Assembly (NCBI RefSeq): GCF_900108345.1 | Contig: NZ_FNVV01000012.1 | Coordinates: forward strand, 754,978 to 818,977 | Reading direction: 5' to 3' | DNA: 64,000 nt | DNA from: Bacteroides ndongoniae | GTDB taxonomy: Bacteria > Bacteroidota > Bacteroidia > Bacteroidales > Bacteroidaceae | In this document: in pieces, positions 26,222 through 34,884 of the stretch | Layout of the letters: each line of letters opens with the position of its first letter | How positions within the stretch are numbered: position 1 is the first letter of the stretch | Program-made: the position numbers and the translations under genes | The notes under the pieces: model-generated | The model's input: only the letters and a program-made list of their open reading frames with translations | Told to the model about the DNA's origin: nothing | Database searches by the model: none

Positions 26222-27562
26222 TTAATAAATATTCTCTATCTCCGCCCCCACATAGTAATGCTTCAGTATCTCGTCGTACTTGTAGCCTTGCTCTCCCATT
26301 ACGGCGGCACCTATCTGGCAGAGGCCTACGCCATGCCCCCATCCGGCTCCGGTCAGGATGAAGCGGGCGGGGATGCCTTCGGGCGACAGGTCTTCGCGAT
26401 CGACGACAAACGCCGAACTGTAGAGGTGCGAGGGTGAGAGCGTGCGCCGTATCACCAGTTCCTTGCCGATGATGCGCGTCTGCTGCGTGCCCACAATCTT
26501 CAGTTGCCAGATGCGTCCGCTGGTGCCGCGGGCTATGGGGACGAGGTCGATGATCTGTCCGTAGTCCACTCCCGAGCGGCGTTGGATGAGGGCTGAAAGC
26601 TCCTCTTGTGTGTATTCCACCCGCCAGCGGTAGAAGTCGGTCGTTTCCTGGTCGTAGTGATTGAGCACCTGCTTCAGGATGCGCTGGTCGGTGGTGTGGC
26701 AGAAGGCGTCGGGCGTGGACCGAATCCAGCGTTCGGCTTCGGCCTCCACGGTGAGGTCGGGCAGGTCGGGGGCGGGCACCGTCGTATCGCCCTGAGGCAC
26801 GCGCCAGTCGCGTTGTTTGCGCAGGTAGGGCTGGGGCGTGTCTTCCCAGCAGTACTGAAACTCCTCGAACGCGCCGCCGCAGCACTTGGAGTAGCGGGTG
26901 TCGCACAAGCGTCCTCCGCTGGTCAGCACCTGTCCGCGTGTGTCGGCTACAGCTTGCCGCGCCTTTTCGGTGATGGGTCGCGTCAGTCCTTGGTAGCGCT
27001 GGCAGTGGTCGTCGGCGCAGACGTGGTAGAGCGTGTGATGCCTCACCCCCGACCCCTCTCCCAAGGAGAGGGGGGAAGGGAACATCTGCGCCAGCGCCCA
27101 ACTCCTCGAAATCACTGCATGCGCCTTCAGCAGTTCTTCCGAGGCATGGGCACTCATTTCGCTGGAGATGACGCTTACGAGGTAGTCTTCCAGGGGGAGG
27201 ACGTTGACGGCGGTGAGGCGTTCGTTCTCGATGACGAATTTCAGCAGGCCGCCGAAGGTTTGGTTCTCGCGCCGTTGCCAGTGGAAGTCGATGCCGATGG
27301 TGACTTCCTGGAGCTCGAAAGTGCTGTCTGCCGACTCGGCGGGTTGCAGCATCAGGGTGTCGAAGGTCTTGTTCTGCCAGCCGATTTGCCCGTCGGCATA
27401 GCGGACGGTTTGCGGGCCCTGCACGTAGCAGGAATAGACCACGCAGCCGCCGACGTAAGTCCCCGTCAGGCGGTAGTGCGCGGAGAGGTTGAAATGGATT
27501 TCGGTGCCGGACACGATGCCGACTTCGATTATGGGTTCGTGTGTGATGTGTGGTTCTATCAT
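26222..27562 (-). CDS. SpoIID/LytB domain protein
   Basis: 446 residues from the ATG at 27562, which overlaps the stop of the upstream DUF4922 gene as ATGA, so the two are translationally coupled. SpoIID-family proteins are peptidoglycan lytic transglycosylases or LytB-like amidase enhancers. The family motifs are visible: VLPLEDYLVSVISSEM (about 107-122), LLKAHAVISRSWALAQ, GGRLCDTRYSKCCGG and the C-terminal GWGHGVGLCQIGAAVMGEQG. No signal peptide is evident from this start, which is odd for a wall enzyme. Between SRSWALAQM and CADDHCQRYQG lies a foreign stretch, PSPLSLGEGSGVRHH, encoded by an in-frame repeat (27041-27074). Confidence 0.88.
   Translation of the reverse strand: MIEPHITHEPIIEVGIVSGTEIHFNLSAHYRLTGTYVGGCVVYSCYVQGPQTVRYADGQIGWQNKTFDTLMLQPAESADSTFELQEVTIGIDFHWQRRENQTFGGLLKFVIENERLTAVNVLPLEDYLVSVISSEMSAHASEELLKAHAVISRSWALAQMFPSPLSLGEGSGVRHHTLYHVCADDHCQRYQGLTRPITEKARQAVADTRGQVLTSGGRLCDTRYSKCCGGAFEEFQYCWEDTPQPYLRKQRDWRVPQGDTTVPAPDLPDLTVEAEAERWIRSTPDAFCHTTDQRILKQVLNHYDQETTDFYRWRVEYTQEELSALIQRRSGVDYGQIIDLVPIARGTSGRIWQLKIVGTQQTRIIGKELVIRRTLSPSHLYSSAFVVDREDLSPEGIPARFILTGAGWGHGVGLCQIGAAVMGEQGYKYDEILKHYYVGAEIENIY
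27041..27074. repeat. CCCCTCTCC-AAGGAGAGGGG repeat, copy 3 (inside SpoIID gene)
   Basis: CCTCACCCCCGACCCCTCTC followed by CCAAGGAGAGGGG, nearly identical to copy 1. It lies in the middle of the SpoIID reading frame and leaves the frame open. Confidence 0.9.
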
Positions 27563-28464
27563 AGGGTTCCCTCCCAACAAACTTCGTTCAACATTTCTTC
27601 TATCTCGTGGCTGCCGATGCGGAGGAAGTCTTTTTCGCGCGGCAGGATGAATACGCCGCCCAGATCGACCGACGCGGGACTGCACAGCAGGCGGGCATCG
27701 CCTTCGGCAAAGTAGCACGAAGGGCGGTGCTTGCGGCGGGGGAAGACGAAAAGCGTCCATCCGGCGGGCTCGTACAGTGCAAGCAGGTTCAGCATCGGTT
27801 CGTCTTCGCCGGGGGCGACGGGCAGGGCGTCGTATACATGGCGGAACAACTGTGCGGCATCCGTGGCCGAGGGCGAAGTGATGACCAGCGTGTGGCGTGG
27901 TGCGTCGTCGAGCCGTAGCAGCCGGGCTGTGCCGCAGGTGTCTATCTGCGTCTGTCCCAGTGTGCGCCACTGGCTTTCGATGGGCATGAAGCCGCGACTG
28001 CCTGCCTGGAAGTGGGCATGGTCGGGGGCGGAGGCACCGCAGCGGGGACCGTTGTAGAAGACGGTGTAGTCCGTCAGCAGTCGGGCCAGTTCCAGCATGT
28101 CGTCCACCCGCGTGGCTATGCGCTGGGGCGTGTGCTCGTCCTCCACGATGGTCAGGTGGCGGGGGAAGATGGGGAAGGGGTTCAGCAACAGCTGGTAGTG
28201 CCCGCGGAAGGGGATGCCTTGCTGCTCGGCCGGACGATTGGCGGGACAGAGGAAGCAGCGGCGTTCGCGCAGCGAGCGGTCGTCCACCCGTGCGGCCGAC
28301 GAAACGATGCGCGCGGGGTTGAACTGCACCCGGTAGCGCACGCCCCGCACGTCCACCTCCTTCAGCTTCACGTGGGCAAGGGCCTCGTAGTTGCGGCGGG
28401 CGGTTTCCCAGGTGGCAAGTTGCTGCTCGGTCAGCAGGCGTATGTTTTCGTTCAGAGTGCTCAT
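27559..28464 (-). CDS. DUF4922 protein, HIT-superfamily phosphorylase-like
   Basis: 301 residues. The pattern CFLCPANRPAEQQGIPFRGH (about 68-87) followed by LLNPFPIFPRHLTIV and the histidine motif APDHAHFQAG (HxHxQ, about 154-163) places it in the HIT/GalT-like superfamily; the Bacteroidales members are DUF4922. Related enzymes transfer or remove nucleotidyl groups on sugar phosphates, so a nucleotide-sugar step is plausible but unproven here. Cytoplasmic, no signal peptide. Its stop overlaps the SpoIID start, while repeat F separates it from the GT2 gene upstream. Confidence 0.85.
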   Translation of the reverse strand: MSTLNENIRLLTEQQLATWETARRNYEALAHVKLKEVDVRGVRYRVQFNPARIVSSAARVDDRSLRERRCFLCPANRPAEQQGIPFRGHYQLLLNPFPIFPRHLTIVEDEHTPQRIATRVDDMLELARLLTDYTVFYNGPRCGASAPDHAHFQAGSRGFMPIESQWRTLGQTQIDTCGTARLLRLDDAPRHTLVITSPSATDAAQLFRHVYDALPVAPGEDEPMLNLLALYEPAGWTLFVFPRRKHRPSCYFAEGDARLLCSPASVDLGGVFILPREKDFLRIGSHEIEEMLNEVCWEGTL

Positions 28465-28524
28465 GAAGTGTATTTCTTAATTTGTTGATTTATAGATATT
28501 TGCTGAAACGCTCGAATGCCCCGT

Positions 28525-28610
28525 GTGGGACACTTGCATTTCATTTGTGGGACACTTGTACGGCTCGCGAGCCACACTTGTGTGGCTCGTGTTCGACACA
28601 AGTGTTGCTC
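28525..28610. repeat. Modular palindromic repeat, locus F
   Basis: GTGGGACACTTGCATTTCAT, TTGTGGGACACTTGTACGGC, TCGCGAGCCACACTTGTGTG, then an inverted CGACACAAGTGTTGCTCG. It fills the 171-base gap between the GT2 and DUF4922 genes, inside an operon. Confidence 0.85.
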
Positions 28611-28635
28611 GGACGTCCTGCAAGCGCGGCATTTT

Positions 28636-30099
28636 TCAGGCTTTCCGCTGCCTGTTCAGTGCGATGCGCGCTTGTAGTTCCCAAGTGCGGATGCGGTCCT
28701 TATAAAGGTTGTTGGCGTTCTGCTTCGCAATGTCGAGGGCGGCATCGGAATTGCCTTCCCAGCGGCGACACAGGTAGACCACGTCGTAAACGCGGCCTAT
28801 GCGGTAGCGGCGCGAGAAGGCGAGTCCCAGGGCATAGTCCTCGCCATAGCTGGTGTTGGGCACCTTTATCGCTCGCAGCACGGGCGTGTAGAAGGCGCGG
28901 GGTGCTCCTAGGCCGTTGATGCGCAGGGCGTTGTTGCGGCCATTGTCGGGTGTCCACTCGCGGTGGTCGATGATGCCGGGCGGGATGGGGTTCATCTGGA
29001 AGTCGGTCATCAGGTACGTGCCTACCACCATGGCGCACTGTTGCTCGTAGAAGGCGCGTACGAGGGTCGAGAGCGTGTGTTCGTCCTTGTAGACGTCGTC
29101 GCTGTCCAGCTGAATGGCGAACTTACCGCACCGGGGATGGTGCACACCCACGTTCCAGCAGCCGCCGATGCCCAGGTCGTCGCGGTCGGGCACGAGGTGG
29201 ATGAGGCGCGGATCGCCTGCAAATTCGTCGATGGCCTCGGTGGTGCCGTCGGTGGAGTGGTTGTCGATGACAATCAGGTTGAAGCGGAAGTCTGCTTGCT
29301 GTGACAGTACCGAGCGGATGGCGTCGCGGATGGTGCGGACACGGTTGCGCACGGGGATGATGACCGATGCTTCGTACTCGAAGTCGCCGGCATCGAAGGC
29401 TACGGACTCGAACTCCGGTTTCAGATAGGCGCCCACCTCCTTCAGGTGTTCGGTGCAGGCTGCCTCCATCTCAATCTGGCGGTCGCGGTTGCGCGGATCG
29501 ACGTAGTCAAACTGCTTCTCACCGCTCAGGCGGGTGTCGGTCTCCACTTCCGTGTAAAGGTATTCGTTGATGTGTACCAGCTGATGATGTTGCGACAGCT
29601 TGAGGCGCAGGTCGTACAGGCCGGCGTAGCGATAGTCGGACGTCATGCGGTCGGCAGCTTCTTTCAGCGCGTCGGTGCGCAGCAGCAGGACGGAGCCGAA
29701 GTCGAAGTCATCGCGCAGCGATCCCGGCTGGTAGTCGATGACGGGAGCTGCCTGCCGCCGGCCTTCCTTCAGCTGATAATGGTCGGCATAGACCATGCCC
29801 GCGCCGCTGTCTTCCAGAATGCGCATCATACGCTCCAGGGCGAACATGCCCAGGCAGAGGGTGGTGTCCTTGGTGTAGAGCAGCGTATAGGGCGCCTGTG
29901 CGCTTCGGGCGATGGTTTGCATCACCTGGCTGCTGAAAGGAGCTTCTGTTTCCAGAACGCCGTAACCGTTCTTCAGGTTCGCGGGCACATTGGGGCCGAA
30001 GAGGCTGATTTGTGCGACCTGTCCTGTGGCCTTCAGGCCGCTGACGATCTGTTCTATGTCTTTGTTTCCTGTACTAAGGAGGTAGCAATCGATGTTCAT
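28636..30099 (-). CDS. Family 2 glycosyltransferase (C-terminal GT-A domain)
   Basis: 487 residues from the ATG at 30099 ([14 protein letters not shown]); an open frame running further upstream is only an overlap with the symporter gene. The GT2 domain is in the C-terminal half: [20 protein letters not shown] near 245, [12 protein letters not shown] near 275, and the metal-binding DSDD near 331. The N-terminal 235 residues look like a second, degenerate GT-A domain ([34 protein letters not shown]) without the DxD. Substrates unknown. No membrane segment, so cytoplasmic or peripheral. Its position between a symporter and DUF4922 genes suggests a role with the same sugars. Confidence 0.88.
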   Translation of the reverse strand: MNIDCYLLSTGNKDIEQIVSGLKATGQVAQISLFGPNVPANLKNGYGVLETEAPFSSQVMQTIARSAQAPYTLLYTKDTTLCLGMFALERMMRILEDSGAGMVYADHYQLKEGRRQAAPVIDYQPGSLRDDFDFGSVLLLRTDALKEAADRMTSDYRYAGLYDLRLKLSQHHQLVHINEYLYTEVETDTRLSGEKQFDYVDPRNRDRQIEMEAACTEHLKEVGAYLKPEFESVAFDAGDFEYEASVIIPVRNRVRTIRDAIRSVLSQQADFRFNLIVIDNHSTDGTTEAIDEFAGDPRLIHLVPDRDDLGIGGCWNVGVHHPRCGKFAIQLDSDDVYKDEHTLSTLVRAFYEQQCAMVVGTYLMTDFQMNPIPPGIIDHREWTPDNGRNNALRINGLGAPRAFYTPVLRAIKVPNTSYGEDYALGLAFSRRYRIGRVYDVVYLCRRWEGNSDAALDIAKQNANNLYKDRIRTWELQARIALNRQRKA

Positions 30100-30140
30100 A
30101 ATCTGTAATAAGTAAAATATAGTGGATAATGGATTATTCT

Positions 30141-31592
30141 TTATACGTTCTTCCGGGGCAGGCTTACCATCCACAGCCCCAGACAGGTGAACAGCGCATT
30201 GAATATCAGCAGTTCGTAGCTGAACTGGTAGCCGCCGAACCAAGCCTCGGAATTGCGCTGCAACACGTAGCACAGTGCGGGCGAGGCAAGAGCCACCAGC
30301 GGGATGTAGCGGTCGCGCACCCTGCGCCGGCAGAAGATGCCGAAGGCAAACAGGCCGAGGATGGGTCCGTAAGTATAACTGGCCAATGTATAGACGGCGT
30401 TGATGACGCTGGTATTGTTCAGCAGGTTGATGGCCACGATGACGATGCCCATCAGCACCGCCATGCCGGCATGTACCCTGCGGCGCAAGCGGGCGACTTC
30501 GGCTTCGGTCTTGCCCTTGATGCCCAGGATGTCCACCGTGAACGAAGTGGTGAGTGCCGTCAGTGCCGAACCCGCCGCCGAATAGGCCGACGCGGTAAGT
30601 CCCACGATGAAGAGGATGCCCACCACGATGGGCAGGTAGCCGCCGGTGGCAATCAGCGGAAACAGTTCGTCGCTCTTCTCCACCCGGATGCCGCGACTTT
30701 CGGCAAAGAGGTAGAGCAGCACGCCCAGCATCAGGAACAGCAGGATGACGAAGAACTGCAGCACGGCGCTGGTCAGCAGGTTCTTCTGCGACTCGCGCGA
30801 GTTGCGGCAGCTCAGGTTGCGTTGCATCATATCCTGGTCCAGCCCGTTCATGGCGATGGTGGTGAATACACCTGCCAGAAATTGCTTGAAGAAGTATTGG
30901 CGGTTGTTCGGGTCGTCGAAGAAGAAGATGCGCGACAGTTCGCTGGACATGACGGCTTCCGCAGCCCCATCCAGCGTGAGCCCGAGCCCTGAAGCCATGT
31001 AGCCGATGCAGAGCACGACGGACACAATCAGACAGAGCGTCTTCAGCGAGTCGGTCCAGATGAGCGACTTCACGCCTCCGCGCCAGGTGTAGAGCCACAC
31101 CAATGCCACCGTCAGGGCGGCATTCAGCACGAAGGGCAGCCCGCAGGGACCAAAGACGAGCAACTGCAGGGTGATGCAGACCAACATCAGACGTACGGCA
31201 GCTCCCAGCATCTTCGAGAGGAAGAAGAACCACGCCCCCGTGCGGTAGGATGCCCGTCCGAAGCGGCTTTCCAGGTATTCATAGACCGAAACGAGATTCA
31301 GACGATAGAACAGCGGCGTGAGTACGAAGGCAATGATGAACTGCCCCGCAATGAAACCCAGCACCATCTGAAGGTAGCCGAAGCCACTGTCCTTCACCAT
31401 GCCGGGCACGGAGACGTAGGTGACGCCCGATATGCTGGCGCCGATCATGGCAAACGCCACTACTGGCCACGACGAACGGCGGTTCCCAGTGAAAAAGCCC
31501 GCATTGTCGGCTTTGCGTCCCGCCAGGTAGGAGACGGTGAAAAGGATGACAAAGTAGGCGGCGAGGGTAAGCAGAACGGATAGGGGAGACAT
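30141..31592 (-). CDS. Sodium:solute symporter (SSS family)
   Basis: 483 residues with about thirteen hydrophobic segments. Family motifs include [16 protein letters not shown] (TM2 region, about 50-65), [38 protein letters not shown] and [16 protein letters not shown] (about 246-261). It imports a solute with Na+ across the inner membrane. It lies 11 bases after the NamZ-type gene, so the likely cargo is a released sugar such as MurNAc or a MurNAc-containing fragment; that is an inference from context. Related symporters also carry sialic acid, which cannot be excluded. Confidence 0.9.
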   Translation of the reverse strand: MSPLSVLLTLAAYFVILFTVSYLAGRKADNAGFFTGNRRSSWPVVAFAMIGASISGVTYVSVPGMVKDSGFGYLQMVLGFIAGQFIIAFVLTPLFYRLNLVSVYEYLESRFGRASYRTGAWFFFLSKMLGAAVRLMLVCITLQLLVFGPCGLPFVLNAALTVALVWLYTWRGGVKSLIWTDSLKTLCLIVSVVLCIGYMASGLGLTLDGAAEAVMSSELSRIFFFDDPNNRQYFFKQFLAGVFTTIAMNGLDQDMMQRNLSCRNSRESQKNLLTSAVLQFFVILLFLMLGVLLYLFAESRGIRVEKSDELFPLIATGGYLPIVVGILFIVGLTASAYSAAGSALTALTTSFTVDILGIKGKTEAEVARLRRRVHAGMAVLMGIVIVAINLLNNTSVINAVYTLASYTYGPILGLFAFGIFCRRRVRDRYIPLVALASPALCYVLQRNSEAWFGGYQFSYELLIFNALFTCLGLWMVSLPRKNV

Positions 31593-31603
31593 GTGTGTAG
31601 TGT

Positions 31604-32815
31604 TTATTCGTTATACAATAGATAGGGGCGGCGTTGCTCCTTGAACCGTTCCACCTCGGGCATCCAGCGTGCTCTGATTTCTTCGGCACTGCGGCCTTCT
31701 TTGATCATCTGGCGCACGTAGGAGGTACCCATCAGCAGTTCGAAGAAGGAGGTGAAGAAGCGGTCGCCGATGTTCAGGTTGCGATAGACATCGATGACGT
31801 AGGTCAGGTTGAGGCCTTCGCGGCGGAGTTCTTCGTCGCTCTTTCCGCTCAGGTCTGCGCCGTGGCACCGTTTGCCCAACAGGGGCGGATTCTTGGCACC
31901 GGGCACGCTGTGCGGGGTGAAGCTGTAGGAATAGCCTTTCATATCGGGGTGACCGTATATCTGGAAGGGTTTGTCCGTTCCGCGACCCAGACTGACCACC
32001 GTCCCCTCGAACGGGCAGAGCGAGGGGTAGAGGTAAATGGCTTTCATGTTGGGCAGATTGGGCGAGGGCGGCACGGGCAGGTCGTAACGTGTCTGGTGGG
32101 TGTAGTTCAGGCAGGGCACTACGGTCAGGCGGCAGGTTCGCCCGGCGGGCAGCCAGCCTTCACCGTTCACCATGCGGGCCAGTTCGCCCAGTGTCATGCC
32201 GTGTACCACGGGAATGGGTAGCCAGCCTACACCACTCTTGTACTTCATGTCGAGCAGGGGACCATCGACGTAGTGGCCGTTCGGATTGGGACGGTCCAGC
32301 ACGATGACGGATTTGCCATATTCGGCACAGGCGTCCATCAGGCGGCACAGGGTGATGTAATAGGTATAGAAGCGCAGCCCCACGTCCTGAATGTCGGCTA
32401 GCAGCACGTCGAACTTCTTCATCGAGGCAGCCGAGGGGCGCTTGTCCTTACCGTCGTAAAGGGAGAGGATGGGGACACCCGTGCGGCTGTCCACGCTGCT
32501 GCCTACCTTTTCGCCTGCGTCGGCATTGCCTCGGAAACCGTGTTCGGGCGAGAAGACGGCCACTACGCGGATGCTGTCCGCCAGCAGGCAGTCCAACAGA
32601 TGCTGGTTGCCGCGCAGGCTGGTATGGTTGCCGAAGAGGGCGACACGTTTTCCCCGCAGCAGGGGGTAGTATTCGGAGGTTCGTTCGTTGCCGAGTATAA
32701 TCCGTTCGCCTTGTGCCCGGACGGGCAGGCAGACTGTGAGCAGGAGCAGACAGCAGAGGGCGGTCAGGGTTTTTATACTTGCGGTTTGTCGGTGAGGTAT
32801 GTTTTTCTGTTTCAT
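31604..32815 (-). CDS. namZ: DUF1343 / NamZ-type exo-beta-N-acetylmuramidase (GH171)
   Basis: 403 residues. A signal peptide spans residues 1-34 (ending LPVRAQG), giving periplasmic export. It matches DUF1343 throughout: LRGKRVALFGNHTSLRGNQH, FSPEHGFRGNADAGEKVGSS, DVLLADIQDVGLRFYTYYIT, VLDRPNPNGHYVDGP and FEGTVVSLGRGTDKPFQIYG. Members of this family (GH171, Bacillus subtilis NamZ) release MurNAc from the non-reducing end of peptidoglycan fragments. The conserved acidic residues of EHG and DIQDVG are present. It is the first gene of the leftward operon and its promoter box is 29 bases upstream. Confidence 0.9.
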   Translation of the reverse strand: MKQKNIPHRQTASIKTLTALCCLLLLTVCLPVRAQGERIILGNERTSEYYPLLRGKRVALFGNHTSLRGNQHLLDCLLADSIRVVAVFSPEHGFRGNADAGEKVGSSVDSRTGVPILSLYDGKDKRPSAASMKKFDVLLADIQDVGLRFYTYYITLCRLMDACAEYGKSVIVLDRPNPNGHYVDGPLLDMKYKSGVGWLPIPVVHGMTLGELARMVNGEGWLPAGRTCRLTVVPCLNYTHQTRYDLPVPPSPNLPNMKAIYLYPSLCPFEGTVVSLGRGTDKPFQIYGHPDMKGYSYSFTPHSVPGAKNPPLLGKRCHGADLSGKSDEELRREGLNLTYVIDVYRNLNIGDRFFTSFFELLMGTSYVRQMIKEGRSAEEIRARWMPEVERFKEQRRPYLLYNE

Positions 32816-32843
32816 TTTTATCAGTACGACATGGTTGTGCCCA

Positions 32844-32851
32844 CAAAGATA
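32844..32851 (-). promoter_or_regulatory. -7 promoter box for the salvage operon
   Basis: TATCTTTG on the minus strand, 29 bases before the NamZ start at 32815. No other convincing box lies inside the operon down to 23845. Confidence 0.6.
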
Positions 32852-32972
32852 ATGTTATTTTTCAAGTTTTGTCTTTTGCGGCCTGCATCAATCTTCGTAT
32901 AATTTGTTTATCTTTCTATTAACGAAGATAGGATGCGGTTCGGCAATATCCTGCCAAAAGCAAGCTTTTGTC

Positions 32973-33003
32973 TTGCTTCTGTGCTCACCTTTCGCTATCT
33001 TTG
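32973..33003 (+). promoter_or_regulatory. Promoter of the AAA-ATPase/nuclease gene
   Basis: TTG at 32973-32975, 20 bases, then TATCTTTG at 32996-33003. Transcription should start near 33010, which argues against the ATG at 33010 and for the one at 33037. Confidence 0.6.
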
Positions 33004-33021
33004 CCTCGAATGATAAACAAT

Positions 33022-33027
33022 AGGAGG
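33022..33027 (+). promoter_or_regulatory. Strong Shine-Dalgarno site AGGAGG
   Basis: AGGAGG ends 9 bases before the ATG at 33037 and decides that start. Such a perfect site is rare in Bacteroidetes and not seen before other genes of the window. Confidence 0.7.
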
Positions 33028-33036
33028 AACGCCGTT

Positions 33037-34599
33037 ATGAAATACCCTATCGGAATGCAGAGCTTTGACCAGATTGTCGAAGGCGGATTTGTTTATGTGG
33101 ACAAGACCGAACTGATTTACAACCTGACGCACGAAGGCAAGATTTACTTTCTGAGCCGTCCGCGCCGTTTCGGCAAGAGTCTGCTGATATCGACATTAGA
33201 GAAGTATTTCGAGGGACGCAAGGAACTGTTTCGCGGACTGGCCATCGAACGGCTGGAAACGGATTGGGAAGTGTATCCGGTGTTCCACGTGGACTTCAAC
33301 GGGGGAAATTTCTTCAATCCCGGCGAACTGGAGGCCATATTGCAGAGTTACGTGTCCCGATGGGAAAAGAAGTACGGCGTGCAGCCCGAAAGCGATGTGA
33401 GCGTGGGCAACCGTTTTGCCCGTGTGCTCGAAGCAGCCCACGAACAGACGGGGCGCCGCTGCGTGGTGCTGATTGACGAGTACGATAAGCCGATACTGGA
33501 TGTGCTCGATGCCGACACTACGCTGGAAGACCGTCACCGCAATGTGCTGAAAGGTTTCTACTCCGTATTCAAGGCGGCCGACAGTTACTTGCAGTTTGTG
33601 CTGCTGACAGGTGTTACCAAGTTTTCGCAGGTCAGTGTGTTCAGCGGTTTCAACCAACCCGATGACATCAGTATGGATGTCCGTTACGAAGCGTTGTGCG
33701 GCATCACGCAGGAAGAACTGGAGCGATACTTTGCCGAATCTATTGCTGCTATGGCGGCTGATTACGGTTGTGCGCCCGATGATATGAAGCAGCGGCTAAA
33801 ACAACAGTACGATGGCTATCACTTCAGCAAAGGTCTGACGGACGTGTACAACCCCTTTAGTCTGCTCAACGCTTTCAGCAAAAAGAGTCTGGACAACTAC
33901 TGGTTCCGTTCGGGCACCCCCACTTACCTCATCCGCTTGTTGGCCCACTTCAACGAGAACCTGAACGAACTGACGGGCAAATACTACCGCCCCGAAGAGT
34001 TCATCGACTACAAGGCCGATGTGGAGCGCCCCCTGCCGATGATATACCAGAGCGGCTACCTGACCATCAAAGGCTATGACATGCGCCTGAACCGCTTCTT
34101 GCTCGACTTCCCCAACAACGAGGTGAAAGACGGTTTCCTGACCATGCTGGCCACCTCGTACCTGAAGCCCAAACAACGTGTCGAGGGCTGGACCGGCGAT
34201 GTGGTACTGGCCATGGAAGACGGCGATACGGAACGCCTCCGCACTCTGTTCACATCTTTTCTGGCCAGCATTCCCTACACCATGCGCCGGAAAGACGACG
34301 AGGCCGAGCGCGAACGCTACTTCCAATATACCTTCTACCTGCTGATGCGTCTGATCAGCGTTTACACCGTCTATGTGGAGAAGGTGCAGAGCCAGGGTCG
34401 TGTAGATTGCGTGGTGCAGACGCCGATGTTCATTTATGTATTCGAGTTCAAGCTGGACGGCACCGCCGCCGAGGCTATGCGCCAGATCGACTCGAAAGGC
34501 TATGCCCTGGAGTATTCGGCCGATCCGCGCCGGGTATTTAAGATTGGCGCCGCCTTCTCGTCCGAGACGGGCACCATCAGCGACTGGGAAGTGCGCTGA
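33037..34599 (+). CDS. AAA-ATPase-like / PD-(D/E)XK nuclease-superfamily protein
   Basis: 520 residues. The N-terminal AAA-ATPase_like domain (PF09820 type) has Walker A in SRPRRFGKSLLIST (near 40-53) and Walker B in CVVLIDEYDKPILD (near 145-158). The C-terminal PDDEXK_9 domain (DUF1703/PF08011 type) carries the nuclease-like motif GRVDCVVQTPMFIYVFEFK (near 450-468), with D, E and K in the expected order. Many near-identical copies of this family occur in Bacteroidales genomes, sometimes thought to be mobile or defence-related; a function has not been shown. The start was chosen by the AGGAGG and promoter positions. Repeat G follows the gene. Confidence 0.9.
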   Translation: MKYPIGMQSFDQIVEGGFVYVDKTELIYNLTHEGKIYFLSRPRRFGKSLLISTLEKYFEGRKELFRGLAIERLETDWEVYPVFHVDFNGGNFFNPGELEAILQSYVSRWEKKYGVQPESDVSVGNRFARVLEAAHEQTGRRCVVLIDEYDKPILDVLDADTTLEDRHRNVLKGFYSVFKAADSYLQFVLLTGVTKFSQVSVFSGFNQPDDISMDVRYEALCGITQEELERYFAESIAAMAADYGCAPDDMKQRLKQQYDGYHFSKGLTDVYNPFSLLNAFSKKSLDNYWFRSGTPTYLIRLLAHFNENLNELTGKYYRPEEFIDYKADVERPLPMIYQSGYLTIKGYDMRLNRFLLDFPNNEVKDGFLTMLATSYLKPKQRVEGWTGDVVLAMEDGDTERLRTLFTSFLASIPYTMRRKDDEAERERYFQYTFYLLMRLISVYTVYVEKVQSQGRVDCVVQTPMFIYVFEFKLDGTAAEAMRQIDSKGYALEYSADPRRVFKIGAAFSSETGTISDWEVR

Positions 34600-34638
34600 C
34601 CTCCGCCACCTGTTCAGACACCCTTTTTCCGCCCCGCC

Positions 34639-34748
34639 GAGCGACGCTTGTACGGCTCGTGTGGGACACTTGCATTCCATTTGTGGGACACTTGCACGGC
34701 TCGCGAGCCACACTTGTGTTGTTCGCGAGCGACACTTGCGCCGCTCAA
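34639..34748. repeat. Modular palindromic repeat, locus G
   Basis: GCGACGCTTGTACGGCTCGT, GTGGGACACTTGCATTCCAT, TTGTGGGACACTTGCACGGC, TCGCGAGCCACACTTGTGTT, then GTTCGCGAGCGACACTTGCG. It lies between the AAA-ATPase gene and the flavodoxin gene, both on the plus strand. Confidence 0.85.
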
Positions 34749-34847
34749 ACGTCCCTCACGCATCCCCCTGAAAAGCTAACTTCATGTAGGTAGACGGCAG
34801 CTTCAGAAAGCCTATTTCTGGGTATTTCACAGCTTCGGCCAAAGCCT

Positions 34848-34855
34848 TTACTTTG
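34848..34855 (+). promoter_or_regulatory. Possible -7 box for the flavodoxin operon
   Basis: TTACTTTG, one mismatch to the consensus, 30 bases before the ATG at 34885. The same variant precedes the small-protein gene at 11049. Confidence 0.35.
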
Positions 34856-34884
34856 CAACGGACAATCAAAAACTGTTAGTTGCA

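Noticed and set aside
28636..31233. An 865-codon frame joining the symporter region to the glycosyltransferase
   Set aside because: The first 378 codons are out of frame with the symporter gene and make no sensible protein; the real start of the GT2 gene is the ATG at 30099.
33010..33036. ATG at 33010 as start of the AAA-ATPase/nuclease gene
   Set aside because: It coincides with the predicted transcription start and would be leaderless, whereas the ATG at 33037 has AGGAGG at the right distance and begins the conserved sequence.
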